Origin: an uncultured Bacteroidales bacterium | Lineage (GTDB): Bacteria; Bacteroidota; Bacteroidia; Bacteroidales; UBA932 | NCBI GenBank assembly: GCA_946530505.1 | Contig: CAMNAD010000089.1 | Coordinates: forward strand, 1 to 6,188 | DNA: 6,188 nt | Direction of reading: 5' to 3' | Part shown: one piece after another, positions 1 to 6,051 of the stretch | Numbering within the stretch: the first letter of the stretch is position 1 | Layout: each line of letters begins with the position of its first letter | Position numbers and translations under genes: made by a program | The notes under the pieces: model-generated | What the model was told of the DNA's origin: nothing | The model's input: the letters and a program-made list of their open reading frames with translations, nothing else | The model's database searches: none

Positions 1-85
1 TGTCGATGGCCTCGGCGGTGGGCTCTTCCACGAGCTTGATGCCGGAGGCCTTGGCGTGGGATTTGGTGATCACTTTGATAATCAA
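1..85 (-). CDS. Partial open frame directly after mnmE, unknown product
   Basis: This minus-strand frame begins in the codon right after the mnmE TAG and stays open for 28 codons to the window edge. The first codon is TTG (85-83) and a GTG follows at 73-71; there is no ATG. Read from the TTG, the product begins MIIKVITKSHAKASGIKLVE and continues EEPTAEAID. Third positions are rich in C and G (GCC, ATC, AAG, CTC), as in the neighbouring genes, which favours real coding. A GGGAAA stretch inside the last mnmE codons could serve as a weak ribosome site for the TTG. I do not recognise the family. A second minus frame is also open here but reads as Arg/His/Gln-rich shadow sequence. The true start, and whether this is a gene at all, cannot be decided from 85 bases. 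Confidence 0.35.
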   Translation of the reverse strand, partial: MIIKVITKSHAKASGIKLVEEPTAEAID

Positions 86-1435
86 CTATTTCCCGATGCA
101 AAACCTCTCGAAAATACTTCCTAAAACTTCGTCGGTGGTGATTTCGCCGAAGATGGTGCCGAGGTTGCGGATGGCGGAGCGGAGGTCTTCGGCAAGGAGG
201 TCGGGGGTGAGGCCGATGGAAAGGCCGGTGCGGACGGCTTCGAGGTCGCGGCGGGCGGCCGTGAGGGCTTCGTAGTGGCGGAGGTTGGTGACCAGGGTCT
301 GGTCAGGGGAGAGGGCTCCGGCATCGTAGAGTGCGGCGATCCTGCTCTTGAGTGCCTCCAGGCCGTCGCCGGTTCTGGCGGAGATCTCCAAATCGCAGAA
401 AGGCACTCTGCCGGCAGCCATGTCGGCCTTGTTGGCCAGTACGATCAGGTGCCGGCTAGGAGAGACCCACCTGCGGACATCGTCATAAATGGCAGAAAGC
501 TCTTCCAAAGGCGCCGTAGAATCCAGCACGAGCAGAACCACCTCCGCCCTGTCCAGGCTCTGCAGCGAGCGTTCTACGCCTATTCTCTCGATTTCATCGG
601 AGGTTTCCCGCATCCCGGCTGTATCTATGAATCGGAACTGCACGCCCCCAATAGTCATAACTTCCTCCACGGTATCGCGGGTAGTTCCTGGAATATCGGA
701 TACAATCGCGCGCTCCTCGCCGAGCAGGGCGTTCAGCAGAGTGCTTTTCCCGGCATTGACGGCGCCCACGATTGCTACCGGCACGCCTTTTCGAATGGCA
801 TTCCCCATACGGAAGGAATCGCAGAGACGCCCGATGTGTGCGGATGTTTCATCCAGCAGTGCGCCCAGCTTCGCCCGGTCGGCGAATTCAACGTCTTCTT
901 CGCTGAAATCCAGTTCGAGCTCGAGAAGGGACGAGAGTTGCACAAGTTGATCCCGCAATTCCTTCAGCTCAGTGGAATACTTGCCGCGAAGCTGATTGAG
1001 GGCAACCCTGTGCGCAGCCTCGGAACCCGATGCGATTACATCCGAGACGGCCTCTGCCTGAGCGAGGTCCATCTTTCCGTTCACGAAGGCCCTGCGGGTG
1101 AATTCTCCGGGCCCGGCACTGCGAGCGCCAGCAGCAATGAGAAGCTCGAGAATACGCGATACGATGTAGGCGGAAGCATGGCAGCTGATTTCCGCGGAAT
1201 CTTCTCCTGTGTAGGAATGAGGGGCGCGGAAGATGCTCACCAGCACGTCGTCTACGGAGGGGATGCTCCCGTATTTCACCGAATATCCCTCGGCCGAAGA
1301 TGCGCTGCCATTCCTGAATTCCACCACCTCGTCCACGATCCGCAATGATTCCGGACCGCTCAGGCGGATAATGGAAATTGCACCGGTTCCCACGGAGGTT
1401 GCCGGTGCACAAATCGTATCGTCGTAATTCAGCAT
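86..1435 (-). CDS. mnmE: MnmE, tRNA uridine-5-carboxymethylaminomethyl modification GTPase
   Basis: MnmE is a cytoplasmic K+-dependent GTPase. Members of this family work with MnmG to place a (carboxymethyl)aminomethyl group on the wobble uridine (U34) of certain tRNAs, using a folate one-carbon donor. The 449 residues match the usual length of about 450. The N-terminal folate-binding domain is about residues 1-118 and contains the conserved GPGEFTRRAFVNGKMD stretch (108-123). A helical domain follows and is interrupted by the G domain (about 216-370). G motifs are visible: P-loop GAVNAGKS (224-231), TTRD (251-254), DTAG (271-274), NKAD (335-338) and SAR (352-354). The protein ends in the family-typical CIGK with the catalytic Cys446. 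The P-loop has Val where many family members have Pro, which still fits GxxxxGKS. The ATG lies 3 nt after the rho stop, with no clear Shine-Dalgarno sequence, so translation is probably coupled to rho. Confidence 0.97.
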   Translation of the reverse strand: MLNYDDTICAPATSVGTGAISIIRLSGPESLRIVDEVVEFRNGSASSAEGYSVKYGSIPSVDDVLVSIFRAPHSYTGEDSAEISCHASAYIVSRILELLIAAGARSAGPGEFTRRAFVNGKMDLAQAEAVSDVIASGSEAAHRVALNQLRGKYSTELKELRDQLVQLSSLLELELDFSEEDVEFADRAKLGALLDETSAHIGRLCDSFRMGNAIRKGVPVAIVGAVNAGKSTLLNALLGEERAIVSDIPGTTRDTVEEVMTIGGVQFRFIDTAGMRETSDEIERIGVERSLQSLDRAEVVLLVLDSTAPLEELSAIYDDVRRWVSPSRHLIVLANKADMAAGRVPFCDLEISARTGDGLEALKSRIAALYDAGALSPDQTLVTNLRHYEALTAARRDLEAVRTGLSIGLTPDLLAEDLRSAIRNLGTIFGEITTDEVLGSIFERFCIGK

Positions 1436-1438
1436 CTG

Positions 1439-3178
1439 CTAGTAAGTGTCGTAGTACTTGGCCTCGCGGGGAGTAACCTTGTTCATGTTGTCGAGCAGAT
1501 CGTCGTTGCTCTTGTACTCGTCCATCAGCTGCAGCATGAAATTCATGGCCTCGAGAGGATTCATCTCTGCAAGGAGCTTGCGCAGTATCCAGATGCGCTG
1601 GGCCTTCTCTTTCGGGAGCAGGAGGTCGTCGCGGCGGGTGCCGGAGAGAATGACATTCACTGCAGGGAAGATGCGTCGGTTGCTGAGGTTGCGGTCCAGC
1701 TGGAGTTCCATGTTGCCGGTTCCCTTGAATTCCTCGAAGATCACGTCGTCCATCTTGGAACCGGTTTCGGTGAGGGCGGTGGCAAGGATGGTGAGAGATC
1801 CGCCTCCTTCGATGTTTCGGGCAGCGCCGAAGAAGCGCTTGGGCTTCTGGAGGGCGTTGGCGTCGACACCGCCGGTCAGGACCTTTCCGGATGCCGGCTG
1901 CACGGTATTGTATGCACGTGCGAGGCGGGTGATGGAATCGAGCAGGATAACTACGTCGTGCCCGCACTCGACGAGTCTGCGGGCCTTCTCCAGCACCATA
2001 TTCGCAACCTTCACGTGCCTTTCGGCAGGCTCATCAAAGGTAGATGCCACAACTTCTGCCTTTACGCTGCGCTGCATGTCGGTGACTTCCTCGGGACGCT
2101 CGTCGATGAGAAGAACGATTTCGTATACCTCGGGATGATTGTCGGCGATGGCGTTAGCTATGCTTTTGAGCAGCATTGTCTTACCTGTCTTAGGCTGAGC
2201 GACGATCAGTCCGCGCTGGCCCTTTCCTATAGGAGAGAAGAGATCCACGATGCGGCAGGACACGTCGTTCATATGCCCGTGGCCGAGAAGGTTGAATTTC
2301 TTGTCCGGGAAGAGGGGAGTGAGGAAATCGAAGGGTACACGGTCGCGGATGAACTGGGGAGTGCGTCCGTTCACATATTTGACGCGTACCAGCGGGAAGT
2401 ATTTGTCGCCTTCGCGGGGAGGGCGGATTTCGCCGGTGACGGTGTCGCCGTTCTTCAGGCCGTTCTGCTTAATCTGCTGCTGTGCAACATAGATGTCGTC
2501 GGGGGAGTTCAGATAGTTATAGTCGGATGAACGGAGAAATCCGTAACCGTCGGGCATCAGTTCAAGCACTCCGGTAGCTTCGACGGTTCCTTCGTATTCA
2601 GGAGCTTTGGCTTTGGGCTGAGCCTGGGGCTGAGGCTGGGGCTGAGGATTCTTCACATGCGGCTTGAGATAGTCGGCACGGGCCTGGTCGAGACTCTCCT
2701 TGGCCAACTCGCGAGCCTGTTCTTCAGCCGGCTTGGGAGCTTCAGCAACGGGAGCGGCATTCTCCTGGGCATTCTTGGGCTTGCGGCCGCGCTTTTTGGC
2801 TGCAGGCTTCTCCGCTGTGGCCGGATTCTGCTTCTCGACAGGAGCGGATGTCTGCTTTTCCGAGGGGGCAGGGGCCTGCTTTTCAGCAGGCTTTGTAGCT
2901 ACCGGCTTTGCAGGAGTGGGAACGGGTTCCGCTGCATCGGCTGCTGCGGGTGCAGCTTCCTTTTTAGTCGCGGATGCATCCTTGCGGGGACGTCCGCGCC
3001 TTGCCTTGGGTTTTTCTTTATCTGGCTGGAGAGATGCCGCGGTTGCCTGTGCATCAAGGATGGCAAAAGCAAGGTCGGCATCTTCAAGATTCTTGATTTT
3101 CTTGATGCTGAATTGATTTGCAATGGTCTCGAGCTGCTCTCTACTCATCTTGTTGAGCTCGAAAAGAGTGTGTGGCAT
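1439..3178 (-). CDS. rho: Transcription termination factor Rho with long disordered insert
   Basis: Rho is a hexameric RNA-dependent ATPase/translocase that ends transcription at untranslated RNA. The 579 residues compare with 419 in E. coli; the extra length is an insert at about residues 46-193. Order of parts: N-terminal helical Rho_N domain (1-45); insert rich in Ala, Pro, Lys, Glu and Gln with two AT-hook-like motifs, RRGRPRK (60-66) and KKRGRKPK (128-135); cold-shock-like RNA-binding fold with RNP1-like DGYGFLR (210-216); and the ATPase core. Core motifs are Walker A GLIVAQPKTGKT (323-334), catalytic Glu360 in IDERPEE, Walker B VVILLDS (409-415), Q-loop LTGG (434-437), and R-loop with arginine-finger candidate Arg502. 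All key residues are present, so the protein should be active. In Bacteroides thetaiotaomicron a comparable Rho insert drives phase separation; the same role here is inference. The ATG follows an AT-rich leader without Shine-Dalgarno. mnmE follows after 3 nt. Confidence 0.98.
   Translation of the reverse strand: MPHTLFELNKMSREQLETIANQFSIKKIKNLEDADLAFAILDAQATAASLQPDKEKPKARRGRPRKDASATKKEAAPAAADAAEPVPTPAKPVATKPAEKQAPAPSEKQTSAPVEKQNPATAEKPAAKKRGRKPKNAQENAAPVAEAPKPAEEQARELAKESLDQARADYLKPHVKNPQPQPQPQAQPKAKAPEYEGTVEATGVLELMPDGYGFLRSSDYNYLNSPDDIYVAQQQIKQNGLKNGDTVTGEIRPPREGDKYFPLVRVKYVNGRTPQFIRDRVPFDFLTPLFPDKKFNLLGHGHMNDVSCRIVDLFSPIGKGQRGLIVAQPKTGKTMLLKSIANAIADNHPEVYEIVLLIDERPEEVTDMQRSVKAEVVASTFDEPAERHVKVANMVLEKARRLVECGHDVVILLDSITRLARAYNTVQPASGKVLTGGVDANALQKPKRFFGAARNIEGGGSLTILATALTETGSKMDDVIFEEFKGTGNMELQLDRNLSNRRIFPAVNVILSGTRRDDLLLPKEKAQRIWILRKLLAEMNPLEAMNFMLQLMDEYKSNDDLLDNMNKVTPREAKYYDTY
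2617..2647. repeat. 12-bp tandem repeat inside rho, about 2.6 copies
   Basis: Units GCTGAGCCTGGG (2617-2628) and GCTGAGGCTGGG (2629-2640) are followed by a partial GCTGAGG (2641-2647). One base differs between the two full units. Being a multiple of three, the repeat keeps the reading frame and encodes the Gln-Pro run at about residues 178-188 of Rho, at the end of its disordered insert. Copy number could vary by slippage without breaking the gene. Confidence 0.75.
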
Positions 3179-3193
3179 ATATGAAATTTTAAT

Positions 3194-3218
3194 AAGCGCC
3201 CCGCGAGAGGGGATGCTT
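3194..3218 (-). promoter_or_regulatory. Imperfect hairpin in the rho leader
   Basis: In the minus-strand transcript, AAGC and CCCC pair with GGGG and GCUU, separated by a small AU/C internal loop and closed by the hexaloop UCUCGC. The stem is 8 bp. It lies between the predicted rho transcription start (about 3225) and the ATG, ending 15 nt before the start codon. The bases after it (UUAUUAAAAUUU) are AU-rich but not a clean U-tract, so it is less convincing as a terminator than the hairpin at 3247-3280. It could be a leader structure affecting rho expression or a second weak terminator. Rho autoregulation through its leader is known in E. coli; extension to this site is inference. Confidence 0.4.
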
Positions 3219-3230
3219 TGATTTGATGTG

Positions 3231-3262
3231 CAAATATAAAAAGAATCCGCGACAACTGCAAA
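3231..3262 (-). promoter_or_regulatory. Bacteroidota-type promoter of rho-mnmE
   Basis: On the minus strand TTTG (3262-3259) is followed by a 20-nt spacer and TATATTTG (3238-3231). This matches the Bacteroides primary-sigma consensus, TTTG about 19-21 nt before TAnnTTTG, at every defined position. The expected transcription start is near 3225, giving a leader of about 46 nt before the rho ATG. It is the only good promoter match seen upstream of rho, and mnmE, 3 nt further on, should share it. Confidence 0.75.
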
Positions 3263-3280
3263 TAAAATCAGTTGTCCCAG
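3233..3280 (-). terminator. Likely intrinsic terminator of lptD, overlapping its stop codon
   Basis: The arms are 3280-3269 and 3258-3247 on the minus strand. They form an uninterrupted 8-bp stem (GACAACTG with CAGTTGTC) that extends to about 12 bp with one G-G mismatch and one G-U wobble, around a 10-nt AU-rich loop (3268-3259). A T-rich tract (ATTCTTTTTATATT, 3246-3233) follows at once, as expected for factor-independent termination. The upstream arm includes the last lptD codons and the first two bases of its TGA stop. The same DNA holds the rho promoter boxes. GC content of the stem is moderate, so efficiency is uncertain. Confidence 0.6.
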
Positions 3281-5997
3281 AAACTGCTGCTCTTCTTGAA
3301 TCTCAGCAGATCGGCAAGAGCCGCCGCATTGGCCTGGATGCGGAAACTGTACGACTGCCAGGTGCCGGTAGGAACCCAGGAAACGGAGATGTTGAAGCAG
3401 TGCATATCGTAGGTGGCACTGATCTGAGTAGATGTAAGCTGCTTTGCCTGGAAATCGTATCCGGAAGATGCATTGATATTCATCTTGGGCGTCAGCTTGA
3501 TATTGCCGTTGAATCGAAGTGTCTGCGTAATGTTGTTCTTGATGGCCAGGGCATTGAGTTTGTTGTCGTACGACCAGCTGCGGTTACAGCTGAAGGTGTA
3601 GCTGAAATTCACCGACCAAGGTACATTGGGGTTGGTATAATACAGCCAGCCCCCGGGAATGTATTCCCCGGTATAAGGATGGGTATAGATACGTCTGTAG
3701 TAGCTGGCGGGGCTGTCGCCGCCGCCTTCGCCCTTGCTGCCGTCGTTGCCTTTCATCGCCCCCTTCCCGGACAGTGAATAAGACAGGGATGCGGAAGCAT
3801 TGGTAAAACGGGCGAGCCCCTGCTTCATATTGACCGCCCACTCATTGTATCTGCGGCCTTTCTGATCGACTGCATAAGGGTCGAAGTTCGCACTGGCACT
3901 GATACTGACCTTTCCGAACAACGAAGTACTCATCGACATACTTATCGTATTGAGCTTCAAGGAGTCGGCAAGAAAATTGTAGCCGGAGCGTATATTCAGC
4001 TGGTCGATGAGCTTCACCTTTTTCGTACCGGTTCCGGTGGTGTCGGCGAAGTCGCGCACCTTGGCTTCGACGTTGTTGCCTATGGCGAAGGAGGCTGTAG
4101 CCGACTTGCCGCTTCCCGGAGGAGAATAAAGCTGACCGCTATAAATGTTGTATTTGTAAGTCTTCACCTCGTTGCTGGCATCGGTATACGTAAGCGTCCT
4201 ATATCCGTTGGCGTAGGTCGCCAGATCCGGACTGAGGTTCATCGACAGCGAAGGGGACACCACGTGCCTGATGGCCTGAACCCTGTGATACTTGCCAAAA
4301 TTGTACATTCCGTAGAGACGGGTGCTGGCGGAAACCGAGCCGGAGTAGGTCTGGGTTATTCCAAGGTGAGAGAATGCCTTCGACTTCTCTGTGACAATCT
4401 TGCCTTCCTCCTCGTCGTAATGAGCCTCGGAAGTACGGAAGAACCAGTTCTGCCCGTAGCTGACCGAAGGGGAGACGGTAATGTACTTGAACAGGTTGAA
4501 ACTTGGCAGGCCGATGCTGAAATTGTGTGTCATACCATTCTGGAACCTGTCGAAGAAGCCGTCCTGCATAAACTCCGAAGCCTTGAAGTTTATCTTGTTC
4601 TGCAGGGAGGTGTTGTAGGAAAGGGAGAACTTCTCGTAAATCTTCTCCTTTCCCACCCGGTTCCTGCGCTTGAAGGGATAGAAGGTTGCAACAGAAAAAG
4701 TGAGGTTCGGCAGAGTGAAGGCATAGGAACTGTCCCTGGAGTTCTGGGAGTGGAGGGCATTGAGGGAGATTGTAGCCTTGCCTCCGAAACTCTTGGAAAA
4801 GGATATGGAAGATGATGCCTGATTCTGCAGGGCCTCGTTTACGGAGTGGGAGTTATACCTGTTGTTGCTCGGGCTGGAGAAGTTGACGGATGCACTGAAA
4901 TTAGTGCCGGGATGGGCCTTGGAATCCTGGGAATGCGACCAGCGCAGGCCAAAGTTGGTACTCTGCATATAATCGGCACTGCCTTTTTCTCCGGTACGGT
5001 CGTCAGAATAAGTCAGGGAGAAGGTACCGTTGAAACGGTAATTCACCTTGTACCTGGAATTCAGGTCCAAAGCCCACGAACCGAGGGTGTAATAATCGCC
5101 TGTAGCGGAGAAATCAAAATAATCGCCGATGACGAAATACATTCCAAGGTCCCTCATATAGAAGCCACGCGCGGTCTCCTCTCCGAACGTAGGGAAAAGG
5201 ATGCCGGTCGCTCTCTTTGGGCGTTTGGGTACGAAGCCGAACGGAAGGACGAGAGGATATACCTTGACATCTTCGATAACCACGTAGGCAGGGCCGAAAA
5301 CTATCTTCTGGCTGGGCTCCGTAACCACCTTCGCAGCCGTCAATTGCAGGAAGTAATGGGGCTCTTCGTGGTCGCAGACCGTATATTTTCCGTTGGTTAT
5401 GTTTATGGATTTGTCCGGCATCATCTTGATGTTGCGCCCGTGTAGGATGCCGTCGTCTTCCTGCGTAACCATATTCTTGATGCGGGCCTTGCGCGTGTTG
5501 AAGTTGTAGCGCAATTCGTCCATATTGTACACCTTGCCGCCCTCTGTCATCACAGGGCGCCCCTTCCAATCTGCCAGGAGGGAATCATACACGCCATAGG
5601 CGTGCACGACGCCGGTACTCACATCATAATCCATCCTCTCGGCCTTGAGTTCCATATTCTGGTACTTGACCGAAACATCTCCATAATAATGGATAATGCG
5701 CTGCCCGTCGGAGAAATTCTCAATTACGGAATCGCGAGCGGCGGAAAATGCCGGAGCACGGAGTGAGGAACTCTTCATCAGTGCAGCGGAATCTGCACGG
5801 AAGAGAGAGTCGGCAATACGTATCGAATCGCGTCGTGCAAGTTCCAGGGAATCGGGGAGGACTACCTTTTTCTCGGCATACTGCGACGCGAAGGGGTTCT
5901 CTCTGGTCCTCCTTGGCCGCTGCGCATCAAGATCATACGCGGCGGCAATCAAAAGAGTCGCTGCAAGAAACAGGTATTTAATTTTCCTCAATTGCAA
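3268..5997 (-). CDS. lptD: LptD, outer-membrane LPS assembly protein (Bacteroidota type)
   Basis: LptD is the outer-membrane translocon that, with the lipoprotein LptE, receives lipopolysaccharide from the LptA-type periplasmic bridge and inserts it in the outer leaflet. Positions below count from the TTG at 6051; subtract 18 for the preferred start. A signal peptide (Lys-Ile-Lys, hydrophobic core about 26-38, cleavage near LDA/Q at 43-44) leads into a charged stretch with Asp-Ser repeats (67-88). An OstA/LptA-like domain follows (about 118-240) with TVCDHEEPHYF (224-234), then LPFGFVPKRPKRATGILFPT (269-288, the segment entering the barrel). From there to the C-terminal SSSFWDN the sequence alternates in the manner of beta strands. 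The preferred start is TTG 5997 (909 aa): it has AGGA upstream and a compact signal peptide, whereas the first 18 codons of the longer reading (TTG 6051, 927 aa) coincide with promoter boxes. The gene is transcribed away from the amidase gene. Confidence 0.93.
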   Translation of the reverse strand: MQLRKIKYLFLAATLLIAAAYDLDAQRPRRTRENPFASQYAEKKVVLPDSLELARRDSIRIADSLFRADSAALMKSSSLRAPAFSAARDSVIENFSDGQRIIHYYGDVSVKYQNMELKAERMDYDVSTGVVHAYGVYDSLLADWKGRPVMTEGGKVYNMDELRYNFNTRKARIKNMVTQEDDGILHGRNIKMMPDKSINITNGKYTVCDHEEPHYFLQLTAAKVVTEPSQKIVFGPAYVVIEDVKVYPLVLPFGFVPKRPKRATGILFPTFGEETARGFYMRDLGMYFVIGDYFDFSATGDYYTLGSWALDLNSRYKVNYRFNGTFSLTYSDDRTGEKGSADYMQSTNFGLRWSHSQDSKAHPGTNFSASVNFSSPSNNRYNSHSVNEALQNQASSSISFSKSFGGKATISLNALHSQNSRDSSYAFTLPNLTFSVATFYPFKRRNRVGKEKIYEKFSLSYNTSLQNKINFKASEFMQDGFFDRFQNGMTHNFSIGLPSFNLFKYITVSPSVSYGQNWFFRTSEAHYDEEEGKIVTEKSKAFSHLGITQTYSGSVSASTRLYGMYNFGKYHRVQAIRHVVSPSLSMNLSPDLATYANGYRTLTYTDASNEVKTYKYNIYSGQLYSPPGSGKSATASFAIGNNVEAKVRDFADTTGTGTKKVKLIDQLNIRSGYNFLADSLKLNTISMSMSTSLFGKVSISASANFDPYAVDQKGRRYNEWAVNMKQGLARFTNASASLSYSLSGKGAMKGNDGSKGEGGGDSPASYYRRIYTHPYTGEYIPGGWLYYTNPNVPWSVNFSYTFSCNRSWSYDNKLNALAIKNNITQTLRFNGNIKLTPKMNINASSGYDFQAKQLTSTQISATYDMHCFNISVSWVPTGTWQSYSFRIQANAAALADLLRFKKSSSFWDN

Positions 5998-6013
5998 TTT
6001 TTTCCTAAATTTG
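5982..6013 (+). promoter_or_regulatory. Promoter of the divergent amidase gene
   Basis: The plus-strand -7 box TAAATTTG (6006-6013) fits TAnnTTTG fully and is followed by CA, as is common. The -33 region is weaker: TTTT (5982-5985), 20 nt upstream, is the best match. Transcription should start near 6020, about 19 nt before the proposed CTG start at 6039. The element overlaps the lptD leader and the first lptD codons. Confidence 0.55.
6003..6006 (-). promoter_or_regulatory. Ribosome-binding site supporting the TTG 5997 start of lptD
   Basis: On the minus strand AGGA lies within TTTAGGAAAAAATTG, with six A's between AGG and the TTG. The spacing suits a start at 5997. Bacteroidota often use weak, A-rich sites of this kind, so it supports the choice but does not prove it. 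Confidence 0.5.
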
Positions 6014-6020
6014 CAAAGTA

Positions 6021-6051
6021 CAAAAGTAAGATTAATTTCTGAAACACGCAA
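6021..6051 (-). promoter_or_regulatory. Promoter of lptD
   Basis: The minus-strand -7 box TACTTTTG (6028-6021) fits TAnnTTTG fully. A TTG (6051-6049, preceded by A rather than T) lies 20 nt upstream as a 3-of-4 match to the -33 box. The expected start of transcription is near 6014, leaving a leader of about 17 nt before TTG 5997. The -33 TTG is the same triplet that the longest open frame would use as its start codon, which argues against that start. Confidence 0.6.

Noticed and set aside
224..250. GC-rich run near the mnmE 3' end as a possible structured RNA
   Set aside because: The region codes for the conserved C-terminal helical domain of MnmE and I could find no convincing extended pairing by eye.
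275..1348. Long plus-strand open frame (357 codons) opposite mnmE
   Set aside because: It lies wholly antisense to a complete, motif-perfect mnmE, resembles no family, and has the His/Arg/Gly/Cys-rich make-up of a shadow frame in GC-rich DNA.
969..1967. Minus-strand open frame (332 codons) spanning the rho/mnmE junction
   Set aside because: It is an out-of-frame reading of both genes, very rich in Arg, His, Pro and Gln, and crosses the ends of two well-supported genes.
2657..3184. Plus-strand open frames opposite the Rho insert, Leu/Gly/Cys-rich and membrane-like
   Set aside because: The hydrophobic look is the complement of Ala/Pro/Lys codons in the low-complexity insert; there is no promoter or start context of its own.
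4846..5445. Plus-strand open frame (199 codons) opposite lptD, and a similar one at 4264-4815
   Set aside because: Both are antisense to the continuous LptD frame, show no recognisable motif, and fit chance open frames.
6012..6020. TACTTTG (6020-6014, minus strand) as the lptD -7 box
   Set aside because: It is one base short of TAnnTTTG (only one base between TA and TTTG), whereas TACTTTTG at 6028-6021 fits fully with a TTG 20 nt upstream.
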